From assembly GCA_003255065.1 (NCBI GenBank), contig QAOA01005271.1, positions 1,911,979 to 1,975,978 on the forward strand: 64,000 nt of DNA, in the 5' to 3' direction. A program made the translations under genes and the position numbers. Position 1 is the stretch's first letter; every line of letters starts with the position of its first letter. Below the pieces are notes generated by a model, which made no database searches, was not told the DNA's origin, and saw nothing but the letters and a program-made list of their open reading frames with translations. Origin of the DNA: Cercis canadensis (lineage: Eukaryota; Streptophyta; Magnoliopsida; Fabales; Fabaceae). Of the stretch, positions 13,411 through 34,479 are shown piece after piece.

Positions 13411-13461
<51 letters not shown>
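13411..13461. repeat. GT/GA compound microsatellite in the SMXL5 5' UTR
   Basis: A (GT)n run followed by about 15 GA units lies roughly 250 bp upstream of the SMXL5 start codon. On the transcribed sense strand it reads as a CT/AC-rich leader, a common arrangement in plant 5' UTRs and a likely polymorphic marker. Confidence 0.9.
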
Positions 13462-13463
<2 letters not shown>

Positions 13464-13528
13464 TTTCGAGTCACAAAGAGCTTAGAGTGAGTGAGTAGTT
13501 AAGCTTTAGGACTAGCCCTCTCCGCCTT

Positions 13529-13535
13529 CTTTATA
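13529..13535 (-). promoter_or_regulatory. Candidate TATA box of SMXL5
   Basis: The minus strand reads TATAAAG here, about 365 bp upstream of the SMXL5 ATG and upstream of the CT-rich leader. The spacing would give a long 5' UTR. It is supported only by motif and position. Confidence 0.45.
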
Positions 13536-16500
13536 CTTCTTGTCACTTATTATTTTTCCTTTTCTTATTTCAATTCTCTTTTGTTTTTAGTTTAAAGAGG
13601 CAGCTTTTCCTTAGCTTTTTATTTCCACTTCATTGCTTTCTCTCTCTCCAGATTACAGTTAGCACTGCACCACATTTTCCATCTCTTTGTGTTCCTGTAA
13701 TGAAGTGGTGTATATATATTCTGGTCTCTGGTACGTGACTACTTTTTTTTTTTTTCCATCCCAATTTAAAAAATGATTCTTTTAATAATAATTTTATGTT
13801 ACCCTTCTGGACTAAATTGAAAATACAGATTGGGTCCAATGCACATATATAGTAGTACTGTAGGAGCACATCATCCACTATGCAAAAACGAAAAGCTGAA
13901 ATATTGCAGTCATCTGTTGTATAAAATAGCTATATGCATGCATGCTGAAACTGAACAATATCTATTACAAAAGACATGAAAAACTATTTGATTCCTATTG
14001 ATTACAAGATAGTTAACTTCTTTCTGCTGTGTGATTGTTATGCAAATGAGGTGAGGTTGCATAGGAAAATTAGAGTACAGAAATAATGGGGACCCACAAT
14101 TCAAAATTTTACTCGGAGTCACAGAGCTTCCCTCCTTTTTCCACATCAGCCTTTGAATGGACAGACAAAGCCAGCAGAAATTCAAAAAAAGAACTAAAGG
14201 AGAAAGGTGGAAAGAAGCCAGTGTAATGAAAGATAAAAAGGAAAGTGCTATATTTACTTTTTCTCAATTTTTTTTTTACCTTTCTCATTTATATGAATAT
14301 GTACAACTACAATAATATTAGCATGTTGGCAAGAGAGAGAAAAGGAGCCTCTTTCTCTCTCTAATCTCTCTCTTCACGCCAATCCTCGTAGAGAGACAGC
14401 ATTTTATTCCCCAAGTACCCAAAAAGCAACCCTCTGTCTGCTATCCTACATAGCATTATTGGCTCTTTTTCAGCCTCATTCCTCTCTCCTCCTGCAAACT
14501 GCAATGACCTTTTGTCTTAATCTCATCTCATTTCCAACCACCCACTTAAAAAAACCTTTTGTGTTACCAAATAAAGGAAGCAAAACTGAAGTATTCTGTT
14601 GTAATGCACACCCATTTGTGTTCACATTTTGCTTAATGCTTATGCAATGCCTCATATCATAGCTCCATTTGTTGCTTTTTGGAAGCCAAAAAACATGTTT
14701 CTGCAAGAGTTTAATTATGAACTTTCAGTAAGTAACTTTTTGACTACTTTCGTCCAATGTTTTACCCCTCAAGATTAGCTGAATGTATATATCTCTTTTC
14801 TTCCGGTTTTTACTTTCTTTCTTGCTTTATTTATTCTTTCTTTTTTGGGTTTTTGAGATCAAAACTTTATTTTATCGTCACTTTCTTATCGAGATACATG
14901 AAAGGTGCAATCTCTTGAGATGATGTTAGCTTATAGTTTATACTTACTGCTCCCATTTTTGAATTCTTAGATAAGAATCATCATGTATCAGGGTAGCATA
15001 ATCTTGATGCTAACACAACATTGATTGTCAAATTTCCCTTCAGATATTTAATTTAGAAGAGAGAATTGAACTTGATATTTAATTCATACTAAACATAGTT
15101 CCACGATACAAAATTTACAGTTCCACTGAACATGAATAATGCCAAGCATGGATTAATAATGCAGATGAATTTTTGCATAAGAGAAATTATAATACAGAGA
15201 GACTAAGACTTAGAATTTGGTTTTTTTTTTTTCAGCCCTTAAGATTAATCCAGATAATGAGTGTTTCATGATGTTTCTTGAATTGCATTCTCACCTTTTA
15301 GTACTCATAAACTGGTTGTGACGTCTTCCCATGCAAAATAGTTACTGAGAAGGCAAGATTAGACATAACTTTGACCAACTGTTTAAGAAGGAAGCATATG
15401 GGTCCTAACGTAGTCACATTAATTTGACCCTTGCAAGATTCGAAGCATGATACCCATGATAGGAAAATTAATCATTGTAAGCTTTAATTTTCAAATTATA
15501 ACTTTCAAACAAAAAAATAAAAAATTTAAAGAACAGAATGAGACTGGTGAAGCTTGATCTTGGAAGCATTATCGCGTGGATTCCAAGACTAGGATATATT
15601 CAAGAGTTTAAGGTAGATTGAAGAAAAATGAAAGAAAGTAAAAAAAAAGAAAAAAGAATATATAACAAAGGTAGATTCTAATGTTACTTCCTTAAGCTCC
15701 AATGCATCAAAAGGAGCCCAAAGATAACAAGGAAGAAGTGCTTCAGTTGAAAGTTTTTAATTTGGAAAGAACATTCAAATTATAAAGCTTCAAAGATGAT
15801 TGAGTAAAGGGGTATAGATGCATTGTTTTCTTTTATTTTTCCCCATTAGTAGAATAATTATATCCAGTCAAACAGTTCCTAAGGTTAACTTTAGAGGTTA
15901 AGTAAACATTAAGCACCTCTTTTGCAGTCAAAGCCATGAATATCATTTAGGTTTATTGCTTTGTGAAAAGTTAATTTATCGAATATATTATGTATCTAAT
16001 TAATACCCTTTTGAGTTTAATGACTCTTGTCATTTACTTCGTCTCATCATTGAAACTTCATATGATCAGATATTGCTAATATATAGAGAAAAGATAAAAA
16101 GCTAAAACAGTGAGCTTATCATAATGTATGATCAGGTGGCACCCATTGTTTGTTCTTTGAGCACTCTTTCTATCTTTTCCTTCTAATTAAAAACTGTGCA
16201 CCACTAAGTAGATAATAATGAGGGCTCATTTTGGGCTCATCAATGCAATGCTCCAACCCTTTAACAAAAAGGGTGTGGTTTTGATTGAAAGGGGGTGCCC
16301 AAATCATTGGAACATAATATTTCAAAGTTTGAAAAGTGAAGGAAGACAATAAGATTTCTCTACTTAGAAGAAAAGGATCCCTTTATGGATTAATTGTGGA
16401 TGAATGTGCAGTTTACTCATTGTGAAAATGAATGCTACATCTTTGGAATCCATCGAATGATTTGGTTTGCATGTTCCCTAACAAATTTTCAACAAAGCAG

Positions 16501-18435
16501 GAAAGTGAAGATTAGAGACTACATTAACAGAGACATACCAGCCCCACGTTACAAAAGTCTAAACAGGTTATTAACAACGTTTTACCAAGAGAAGTATAGG
16601 ACAAATTTAGATGAAGCAATTCCACATTTTTGAAATTTGCAATTTCATAGCTTTGTGAAAGGTTAATTAATGATTCCCATTTTTTTCTAGAAAGAAGAAA
16701 AAGAAAGTGTTAAGTTTGTGATGACCTTTGTTTGACAGCTCCACCTATATATTGTTATGCCCCAGAACTTATTTACAGCTGGGACTCTTGGTTTGATTTA
16801 AAAAAAAAAGACAAGTTCAAATGCTTAAACAAGAAGTTTGATATATGACATTAATTTCATGTTCATTTACCAGTGCTTCAAAAGTGAAGTTTAGTGATGA
16901 GGATTGAGAGTCCAAACCTTCATGATCAAACTGGTTCACTTTTTTGCTAGCTGAGCTTATAAGCTTCACTGATGATTTAGGATAAGCTTTAACTTGGCAG
17001 CATGGTCAAAGCAGGAGTAATGCATGCTTCTTATGCAGTAATTATTTATACTCATTGCTTTTACACTGTATATACTTAAGAACATCTAGATTTAATTAAA
17101 TGGATGACAGACTAGTAACAATCAATTAATTATTTCTCTCAAAGTAATTAATCTGATTAGGAAAAAAAATATATGAAAAGCTCACTTAACAAGAGCAGTT
17201 GTATATAAGATTATCTTAGTTTAATTACCCTGAGAGAGCATTCACATTGAGGACCATATAGCCTTCTCTATTATGAAATATAACGACCTTCGATTATTTG
17301 CAGTCCACATGAATAAGTAGCTACGTAGTTTATATAACAAACACAAAATGGTTTGAGTAATTTAAACGTGATATACATGTTAGGAAAGCCTTTCTAGCTA
17401 GATGTCTATCTCTCTCCCTCTCCTTTGAGAGAAGCATAGGACAAGGTCAAAGCCGCAATGGCTCTCTCCTTGGGTGTGATCAAATGAGTCTAAAATTTCT
17501 CCTTGATTACTTTTTGTCTTTATTTAAATGATCTAAGCTTCTTTTTAAGATGATTGAGGATCATCTTAACCTGATCACAAGATCTTTAAAGATTACTGTA
17601 CAAGATTAGAAGTTGATACACTATAAAAAAAAATAAAAAATCCTATTCTGCTTATAGGGTTCTAGCTCTCAAAACCCTCCAAACTAAGCCTTTTAATTAT
17701 GCCCTTGCGTGGTATATATGTAGGTGGATAAAAATGGTTCTCTCTGGTGGACTCAAGATTCTGTGTCATAAACCTTAGTCACCTAACTATATCCCCTTGA
17801 TATATATCTTCATCTATGGAATGGTCATGCACCAAAATTACATGTATTATTCTATAAGTTTATTCATGTAATGAAAACATGGGTTGCTATTCCAAGGTAC
17901 ATACGCTACGGATAGGAGGATATAATGCAGTACTGAAAAACAAAAAACATGACCTCTACCTTTCTGAGTGAGTGGGAATATAAGGAAAAGAAACAGAGAA
18001 AAGAGAGGGGAATGTAGGGTGGGAACCACATGGGTAAGGGTAAGGACATTAATGGAACCCACAAGTTGTAAGAGGGCCTTTGATTCATTCATTCATTCAT
18101 TCACATATCTCCAATCTCTATAAGTCACCAAATTCCCAGTCATACCTGACTCAAAAAGTTAGAATAGAGAGATTTTTGGGGAGGTGAAAAGAAGACCTAG
18201 CGTGCAACTTTATACAATAAATGTCCCCAGGAACACATCCTATAGTATATATCATATGCTCTTTCTCTCTCATTCATTCATTCTTTTGCTTTTCTTTTTT
18301 CCCATTACAGTTCTCCACTCTGTTTCACGTACTCACTCACATAACATTCCAATTCCTTTTCCTCGGGGATCGCATTTTTATTTTTGTTTTTCATCTTTAT
18401 AGTTAACGTTCACACCAAAAAGAAATTATTGAATT

Positions 18436-18454
18436 TATTATTATTATTATTATT
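18436..18454. repeat. (TTA)n microsatellite
   Basis: About six tandem TTA units lie in the gene-poor interval. No functional claim is made. Confidence 0.85.
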
Positions 18455-19587
18455 GAATCATACTCTTCTGCTTCAGTTTTCATGTGCATGAAATACTATT
18501 TCTCCTTACTGAATAGTAGCACTTAATTTTCAATTATTGAGTTATCCCAATTTAACACTATGTTAGACTCTTATATATAGTCGATCAAAGGAAAGCAAAA
18601 ATATAAAGAGAAACAAAACGTAGAAAAAAAACAGCAGAGTAATATTCTCTTCTGCTTAGATTAGATGTTTTAAAAAGACGAGGCAGATGGGTTACTGCCA
18701 TACGGCCTATGACATGTCACACTTTTTGAGCCGTATCAGTATTTTTTGTTACCAATTTTATGGAATCAAGCATTTAGGATCCATTTAAAAAGAATGAAAA
18801 CAGAGCTTGATTCATATACATGTACATTTAGTATTTTGAATGTTTGAAAGCTATATACAACAAACCCTAATATTTCTAGGTGGATGTTCTATCAATTTTC
18901 AGTTCTTATTCTCTAATAATCATTTTCCTGCTAGTTTGGGAGGGAAATCTTCCCTAGTGTTCCCGAGACTAACAATTTTCAGTTGCTCTATGATATTCTT
19001 TATGTCTTAAAAGATAACCTAAAGAAAGGAACACATTCATGCCAAAAAAAAAGAAAAAAAGAAAGAAGAAGAAGCTCATTTCTCTTTCTGTCCTTGTATA
19101 TTCCTTTGAACACAAAAAAGTATTAGAAGCAAACTCAAATACCCGCAAGACAAGCATTCAGCTGTCCTTTATTCCTTCTATAACTGTATATATATCACAG
19201 TGCTATACTTTCTTCCTTTTAGTACTTTTTTCATTGTCTTTTTCCTGCTGAATAATTGCTCTTAAATTCCATCTTCCATGTTGTCTCTAGTTTTTTCTTC
19301 TTTTTTTTTCAATTTAAAACTTTTAAATTTGTCGAACTTGTTGCATTTCTAGGTTGTAATGTCATGTGATACAATGATGGTGATCAACTTGACACATTTG
19401 AAAAGGGGTAACTTATACATGCATGATTCTCATCGCTTCATAAATCATTCTCTAAATCATTTGAGGATGAGTTCATGACAACTCAAGAACTGAATCATTA
19501 TGTAATTATATAATTAAGTACACAAACAGATAAAAGAATGTAATCAGAGAGAGAGAGAGAGAGACAGCTTCTGAACCTTCACCCTTG

Positions 19588-19619
19588 TTTTTTTTTTNTT
19601 TTTTTTTTTTTTTTTTTTT
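19588..19619. repeat. Poly-T tract with single N
   Basis: A T run of about 31 bases contains one N at 19598, which looks like an unresolved homopolymer at a sequence join. Confidence 0.8.
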
Positions 19620-21248
19620 CTGCTAATTGTGTATTTCTGTAAATTATAGCATGATCTATCATACCGACACAAATAGCAGATTAGGAAAAAGAAAAAAGAA
19701 CTGCACAATGTTACCAAAGCTTGGCAGTTATGTATGTCTACATATGTACTCTTTTTTTAGTTTAGGTACATCTATGGAAAAGGAAAAAATAAATAAATAA
19801 AAATCACGCATTTTACTTTCCTTCAAAGTATATATATATGTTGGAGATAAGAATAAACTGGATTAACTGTAACTTTTAGTATTTGAATATTTGACACAAA
19901 ATGTGACAATATTTCTTGAATTTTCGATCATTATCATTTGCACCCAATCAAAATGCATGAATATATTAAAATTAACATAACACATATCACTTGTTTTTAG
20001 GGCTCATTGGTGTGGGTTAATATAGAATAAGAGATAATCCTTCCCCTTCCATCGTTTATTAGTGTAACTAAATTATCAAAGATCAGTTGTTTGTGCCAAA
20101 TTATTAGACACGTTGTCTCTTTAATTCCAAATTATTCAACCAAGAAAATATATATTTCTTGGTTACGAATACATATAAATTAGTGATTTCAACCTCAATT
20201 TTTATCTTGGGTCTTACTTTTATGGATTGTTTGATTTTTGTACCTAATAAAAAATGCTCTTCTATCTTGTATGGCAAGATCAGAATAAAGCACTTTTTTG
20301 TGCTAATGATTATATAATAAAGCACTTGTTTGTACATAATTCCCTCACATGCATTATGCATATATATAAATGAAATGTAATTAAGATTAAAGGTTGCAAT
20401 TGACAGAGGTAGCAGTAGAAACCAGAGAGATGAATGAAGAGTAAAAGTGGGGTAAAGGAAAAAAAGAGGAAGAAGCTTTTGTTACTGAAATCTAAGAGCC
20501 TGATTAAAGCGGGTGACCGCAAAGCAAAGAAAGTGAAAGAAAAAACAGAAAAGGGAAAGTTATGAAAGTATGTTCCTTTCTTTCTCTACCCATCTTTCTA
20601 TATTGCATGCAAAACGATGACAACAACCTAACCCATCATTGCTGCCACTCTCTCTTTGTTCTCTAATCCCTATAAAAATGTCATGGATCTCTCTCTCTCT
20701 CATACACATTCCCCTTTCGTTAAAAGAAATATTAATAATACATAAGAGGGGGAGATATATTTAATTACAAAAGCTGTCTAGAATAAGAATAGAAAGAATG
20801 AAGATTTCTTGGTGAGATGCACACCCAGATGGACCAACATTAATTACTTTCTCTACTGTAATGCTACATTAGCAATAGTTTGATACTATTTTAGTATTTT
20901 ATAATTTATACTGCCATAATTCTATATTTAATTTTTTTGTGCTACTATGCATTACTCTTTTCCATATTGTTTGCTACTTCTTTTTTCTTTAATTTGATTT
21001 GATCTTTACATCTTTCAATAATAAATACAAATAAGAAAAATTGGTTAAAACCTTTTATTTATCAATTCTGCTTTATATAATTAGTCAAGTGTCTGCATCC
21101 CATATATAGGGATTATATGGTAAAATAATAACTGAAAAATAATCCACATAAGTGTCATCTCATATAGATTATACATTATAGAAGTAAATATAGCAAGCTA
21201 GCTCAATGGAATTTTGATTTATATTTTCCAATGCAGGAGAAAACATAA

Positions 21249-21321
21249 GGGGATGTAGCTCAAATGGTAGAGCGCTCGCTTTGCATGCGAGAGGTACAGG
21301 GTTCGATCCCCTGCATCTCCA
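21249..21321 (+). tRNA. tRNA-Ala, anticodon UGC
   Basis: The 73-nt sequence folds as a complete cloverleaf. The acceptor stem GGGGATG pairs with CATCTCC with one G-U pair, and the discriminator base is A. The D arm contains TAGCTCAAATGG (box A), the anticodon stem CTCGC/GCGAG encloses the loop TTTGCAT with anticodon TGC, and the T arm GGTTCGATCCC serves as box B. A T run (21322-21326) follows directly and should end RNA polymerase III transcription. There is no intron and no encoded CCA, as expected for a nuclear eukaryotic gene. It charges alanine and reads GCA and, by wobble, other GCN codons. It stands alone in a gene-poor interval. Confidence 0.96.
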
Positions 21322-21326
21322 TTTTT

Positions 21327-24300
21327 GTCCGACATGGATCACCCAATGAATCCCATCAATTGTTACTATCCTTTTTGGTTTCTTGCGTACAAATCCTTCA
21401 ACATTTATCTATTACGGCTGCATTGTATGTACATGTTAAATAACTGAATCTCATTGCTGAAATTTTTCTTTTCATATCTTGCTTAAAATTGGCTTTAATA
21501 TGTGAGTCATATAACATGAAATTTACCTGCTTTTTATGTCCATAATCTTAACAAACCAGAACATCATCTCACAGGTGATCCCAAATTAATCCAAATCAAT
21601 TGTTGTTAATCATTTCCATATCATTAAATAAAAAGGAAAAAAAGCCTTCAAAATTATGAAATACAAAACCACCCCAATTTTTATTTCATCCTAATTAATT
21701 TCCTTCAAAAGTTCAAAAATTATTGAACAACCATATCTATAGCAACTCTTTGATTTTATTCTGATTACGGTATTCTTTCTGCACCCTTTTAGTCTGACAG
21801 ATAGATAAAGAGAAAATTGTAGCACAAAGATGGTCACACATAAGTATATGTCCGCATGTGCAGTGATAGCTGATAAATGATGTACAAAAAAGCCTTTCTC
21901 TGGGATCAGTTTGTGCATTACATAATTGATAGATAGACAAATGACAGAGGCCCTGTAAGCACAGCAATAGCAGCGTATATATATATGAGAAACACAAGAA
22001 AACAAAGCCTAGCTGTCTATAAATGGTACCAAATAGGTCAGAGACTATCCACAACAAACAAACTCTGCCTGTGTCTCTGTTGGGTTGAAAATAGACCTTT
22101 CAAAAACTATTTAGATTCTTCAGAAATCAGAGTTCATTTGTGTTTACCAAATGCTGGTTTTGGAATAGACCTTTCACTTAGCTGGTTTTCTCTTCTTGGA
22201 TACACATTGATGGACATGCTCTATAGGAATTAAGCCTGGTCTTTGCACACAAATACAATTTACTACTTTTATCTCATTTACCCATTACAGAATTTCACCT
22301 CAGGGACCACGCCATGTGATTTTGTAGTCAAATTAGAAAGCTTGCGAGATTGTTTTGCAGTTTTGCTTCCGGATTTACCTAAATTTTGCTGAATGGTGAT
22401 GGGGTGGCCCTTTATATTATATATTTAACACTGATTTCTTTTTGGGTTCAAAGTTTCAAACTGAAATTTTTTCAGAAAAGAACGAGACTGAGATTTCATG
22501 TGTTTGTTTTCTGCAATTGTGAACATTTTACATGGAAATCATTCTAACACCTCTATACAAACCCCACGCTACCCTTTAGCTTTGCGTAAGTATTCTGAAG
22601 GTACTAACAAAAAGCAGTGATACTAGTACTTCCCCTCAAAATAATTACTGACCAATGTAGTAAGGAATAAAATACGTATTCATGTGATACATATAATGGA
22701 TGGTAAATGCCATAATCAGAGCAATAGCAGATAATTAGTGATATATTGGTGAAATGATAAGAATTACAATGATATTGTTAATTTTGGTGAGAATAATAAT
22801 GTCAATATGGGCTAATAAGAATAAGGCAATAATTACCTTAATTCATGGCTATGGTGTCGATGGGGCAAAGGAAATAGCAGTAATACTGTAATAGCAATGA
22901 TGAGATGATTGTGATTGCAGGATATGAGGAATGAAAGAATATTGAAGTAGTCATGATGATAAAAATGATATAGTAGTTAAATGATGATAATGGTGATATA
23001 AAGGAGAAGCAATAGGGTTAAAGTGGTGCTTATTAATTATTAATGGCGATCAAGAGACCCATATGTTTATGCTAAACACATTATTTGTATTAAGATGATA
23101 AGTGGATCCTACATATATAGTAGAAATAAAGCTTTAAGTTTTAATAATTTATCAATTAAGTATATATAGCAAACGTTCCCTTTTGGTGCCATTTAGATGA
23201 AAGATCAATAAATTATAGTGTCATTAGAAACTCCTTTCAATTTGTTACTCTACTTGACACAAAATAATGGTCTTAATTACTCTAAAAAATACCAAGGTTG
23301 GAGAAAAGAAAGAACGTATTTGATACCTGTCTGTCAAGTAAGGAGAAAACAAAAAATCATTTCCAATGCCAATTGAAATTGTACCACAAACCCTAGCTAG
23401 CATTTCATACTTTCTTTCATCTCAATCTAATAATGTGAAAGGAAAGTGGGACAGAGGAATACAAGTGAAAGGGATAGAGGATGAGAATGAAATCCCTGAA
23501 AGATTCCATGAATTCATCACTTCAACATAATCAATATTTCAGTAGAGAGAATAAGAATATATATACAAGCTATGTAGAATATACATGTCTCGTATTATTT
23601 CATGGCATTGAAGCAAACAAATCGCTGTCCCATATACATCTGGGACAATTGAGGGCGACATCGACAACCCTCATGTTGTTTTCAAATTCTGTCATTCCCT
23701 TTTGTCTATTCCAACTCAATCATGTTAGTACTAGCAATTTTCTATGCAAGTTAAATTACTGTTTTTATATCAATCATGAAGGACAAACAAAACAATAGAT
23801 ATAATAAGTAAAAGGGCAATCATAAAATGACATAATGTGTAAATGTAATTAATTAAGACAACACTTTCATTTCACATCTTCAAAACTAAAAGGGAGACCA
23901 CATGTTGAGCTCATTGATCATGTTTTTAAACGTATTAACCACTAAATGAGATAAATATATGTTAACTACATGTTGACCTAACTAACCATTGTTTATTTCT
24001 TGAAGTGCACCATTTGGCTGAGGTCATTCCCCCAAATCTTATGCTTTTTTTTGGTAAAATAGGCAGAGGGAGACCTAAGTTTGTCACAACATGCAATTGG
24101 TTTTTCACACAATGTGCAATGTAAAAGTGAGAAAGGGTGGTCTATTCTATGACAAAGGGTCAAAGCCATGCAATTCCATTGCCTGGACCTGGAGGGGAAA
24201 CAACAAAGCTTGAAAAGTCTAGTTCATTGCGCGTTGGAATTTAGTTCCTGTTATTTTGAAGTTCAAAAATCTGTTCACATGGGCAAAGTGTGGTTTAGTG

Positions 24301-24954
24301 TAAATCAAAAAAAGTGGGCTTGAGTAGTTATGGGTCTGATCGGTGCCTTACAGCACTTTTATGTATGCAATATAACTTTGAGGCAAAAGCTTAGCAGTCG
24401 CAAAATTAGATTAAAGAGTAAAAAGGTTGCTAGTTTACACACCACTATTATAGTCAAAAAGCTTTCCTCACCTTTTACACCTTTTTTTGAACCCCTTTAC
24501 TCAGTAATAACAATTTATCCATGTATTTAAATCATTGGTTTGAGGATCGAATCAAAAAAAGCTTTTTCGTATCTCTATTTTTATGTCTTTAATGCTCTAG
24601 CTCCTATCTTAACCCTCTGTTTCTCTCTCTATCTCTCTCATACACAACACACATGCGCATGCATAAATGCACAAAATCAAAGAATTCCCACCAAAGGGGG
24701 ACAGAAGAAGAGAAGGGTATCATTGAATTGAGTGTTTATACCCAAAGACACTGCACAGGTTTTATAAAAAAGAAAAAAAAATTGAGACACAGGGAACAAC
24801 AGAATAAGCTGTGGCTTGAGGGAACATGGGAAAACGCCAAAGGGAAAGAAGCCAATGCCCACTAAAATTTTCCTTATGTCACTTACAACAACCAAACAAG
24901 TTCCTTTGAAGTTTGAAGAACGCATGCCCTATCAAGCTGACACACACACACACA

Positions 24955-24992
<38 letters not shown>

Positions 24993-26529
24993 TCTATCTA
25001 TCTTCAATGGCTCGCCTTTTCAAGTTCTCCCCAACATGGATTCTCTTTGCCAGTGCTAAACCCATCACTTCTCTCAAGAGATAGTACAAGATTCTACTTT
25101 CACACTTTTTGCTCCTCTCGTCATCTTTAAGTTTAAATCCATTAATTTTTTAGAGAAACAAAAATAATATAATGCCGTCTACCCTCTATTTGCATGGAGA
25201 TTTCTCTTTAAGAAACTAGAGGATGAATCATCCTTTTCGATCATTATAGTCCTTAAGCTTTTTCCCTTTAAAAGACTCCACTGCCACTCTTAGTGTCATT
25301 ATTGCAGCTGAGTTGGTGGGGTGTATCACTTGCTTTAACACTAACTTTGTTTATTCTTTTTTTGGGTTGGAATGAAGGAATGTCTCTTTGCTTGAGCTTC
25401 TAAATTTCTTCTTTCTTTTTATTCTTATCCTTTGTGCCACCACTTTGTTGCACTTTGACAGGGAGAATGGTGGAGAATTCAATGTTATTTTTGGGGGGTT
25501 GCTAACTAATTCTAATTAATATAATTTTGGCTGGTTATTAGAAGTTAGTTTCTGTCTGAGACTAGGTATACTATCTGGTGTTTGTGCACGTAGCAGCTCT
25601 AATTAATTATGATTTATGAAGCATGCACAGTAAGCTAAGGTCTAATTAATATATCTCTGCTGATTTATACTGAAGTTCCTTTTGGCCTCGCTAGCTCTGA
25701 CCTTAGCGTAAGAGTCATTGTCTAACTCAACCTTGTTAGGTTCAGTTAAAGAAATGGACTTGTGGGACTATTAACTGTACAATCTGTACAGAAATTCATA
25801 TATAAGCAAATAACCAAAAAGCTGCTCAAACACTTAGAACCACAAGAATGGGCATCAGGGACCATTTTTGCAGGCAGCGTAACCATATATAAAAAGCAAA
25901 TCAACCAAAAAGCTGATCATAAATTGTCTGCAGACTAGAGTCATGAGAATAAGCATTAACGTCCTTTCATAAGCAATGCAGCTCAAATATCCAAGTTACT
26001 TCTCCACAGTATAGTGTAACAATATTGTGCAGTAACTATTAACACAAATTAGATATACCAGCAAAGGGAACCGCAATCAAATTATTAAATCGGAAGTGCC
26101 ACAAAATCTGAAATTTTCAATATCTGAATAAATTGTATCACGTAGTTACACTGCACACTTTCATGTAAATTGGTCTATCAACTGATACACAACTGTGCAA
26201 AAATTGATGTAGCTTCAATTTCTACATAGATATCTACACCCACATTTATCCTACTAGTATATCAAGAAACAAATCTTCCAAGTAATCCACACCCCTTTGC
26301 CACATAACTTCAGTTTGGAGGTGATAGAGAATCCAGCTACATGTAGGTAAAGCAGGACAAGTTATCCTCATTGCAACCCTTAATCAAACCGGGGGTAGTA
26401 GATAGTACAGGAATTAACATTGTCACACTGCACCATCGAAGTAGATCCTGGATCTATCTTGAGAGTAGGGGACTCAGACATATTCTTCAGGTTGTGCTTT
26501 ACCCCTAAAATCCTCAAAGGAAGAATAAT
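21327..26529. other. Gene-poor interval between tRNA-Ala and the 3' end of MNS1
   Basis: About 5.2 kb of AT-rich DNA without a recognisable coding gene. ORFs of up to about 105 codons occur (for example 23481-23798) but have no family resemblance and look like chance. The 22700-23030 part is rich in GATGATAAT-like words. A CA/CT compound microsatellite at 24940-24998 is followed by a 25-codon ORF (25007-25084). The right end, from about 26300, should contain the MNS1 3' UTR. Confidence 0.55.
24940..24998. repeat. CA/CT compound microsatellite
   Basis: About seven CA units are followed by some fifteen CT units and a TCTATCTATC tail. The structure resembles CT-rich 5' leaders of plant transcripts, but no downstream gene is recognised. 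Confidence 0.85.
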
Positions 26530-33499
<6,970 letters not shown>

Positions 33500-34479
33500 T
33501 TGCTTGCGAAAGCTTTCAATCAATCAACTCAGCAAGAGAATTGTGGAAGCAAACAAAATATTATAGGTACAAAAGGAAGGTCAATGCAGTCCACAGGTGT
33601 CAGAGCTCGAGGTCGGCCCCCAAACATTAGGACTAGGAGGATGGACAATAATTATCGGAGTTTCCTCTGTTTGCAGTTTTTGGAATGAGAGAGAGAAACC
33701 GAAAAATACATTGCAGCTTTTTACTATATTCGTACATTGGAATTGCTGAGTTACAGGAAAGTCTCTGTTCAGGGAAACATGCAAAGCAACGCAACGAACG
33801 GTAGCAATTTACTTTGATTTCTCGTATTTAATTACCAGAATGGCTAGATTTCCTTTCCAAAAAAAGAAATTATCAAAGAATCAAAAGAGAATTTTGAAAA
33901 TGATTCAAAGGATCAACAATATAGTTATTTTATTATTAATGTAGATAAAACGAATAATTATTTATTAATTATACTTCAACAAAAATTAGATTAAGTTTGG
34001 TTATTTTGATTCTCTTAAGATAATAAAATTTTCAAAATCCTTTTATAAATAATGGCCAAATTAAACACCTGACTATAATAATTATAAGAATTAATAGGTA
34101 TATCCATACCTGGTTATCAATTCCCTAATCTGAAACGGGACATCATATTCGTAAGGTAAACTTGCCTAGACAGTGCCTATTCTATTTGAGATTTGGAAAC
34201 CAACGGTAACCAAATTCGATAACTATTGCCAAAGCCTTTGAGCGGGCACCATTACTATCCATTGTATTCAAACGAGTATTCTTTTTTGCTAAGATATTCA
34301 AACAAGTTTTTAATCTACTTGTTTTTCTCCTATAAACCATCCAAACAAGTTTTTGAAAAATGAATTGGTTACATAACTAGAAAGTGGATTAGCATTGGAA
34401 TATTTAGCTACTGCATTCTTAACATACTGGTATGAGACTTAAAACTTGAGTCAGATTTGTCCAGAACCCAAGCCATTCT
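33500..34479. other. MNS1 promoter region and At-4/1 3' flank
   Basis: Both neighbouring genes are on the minus strand, so this 980-bp gap should hold the MNS1 promoter and 5' UTR and the At-4/1 3' UTR. The 33840-34130 part is very AT-rich. No motif stands out enough to annotate. Confidence 0.5.

Larger units (their letters stand above)
13536..21248. other. Long gene-poor interval upstream of SMXL5
   Basis: About 7.7 kb with no ORF resembling a known family on either strand. It is AT-rich with many poly-A/T tracts, a (TTCA)n run near 18087-18102, (CATT)n near 18269-18282, (TTA)n near 18436-18454, GA near 19548-19564 and a T tract with an N at 19598. I looked by eye for conserved plant microRNA sequences (such as miR156, 159, 160, 164, 166, 167, 172, 319, 390, 393-399) and found none. 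Part of it is presumably the SMXL5 promoter. Confidence 0.55.

Noticed and set aside
14941-15010. Sequence ATCTTGATGCTAACA and nearby ATCATCATG words resembling miR172
   Set aside because: It does not match the mature miR172 sequence and I found no matching star strand to form a precursor hairpin.
23481-23798. 105-codon ORF in the gene-poor interval
   Set aside because: No recognisable motif or family, AT-rich codon use, and no splice or leader context; treated as chance.
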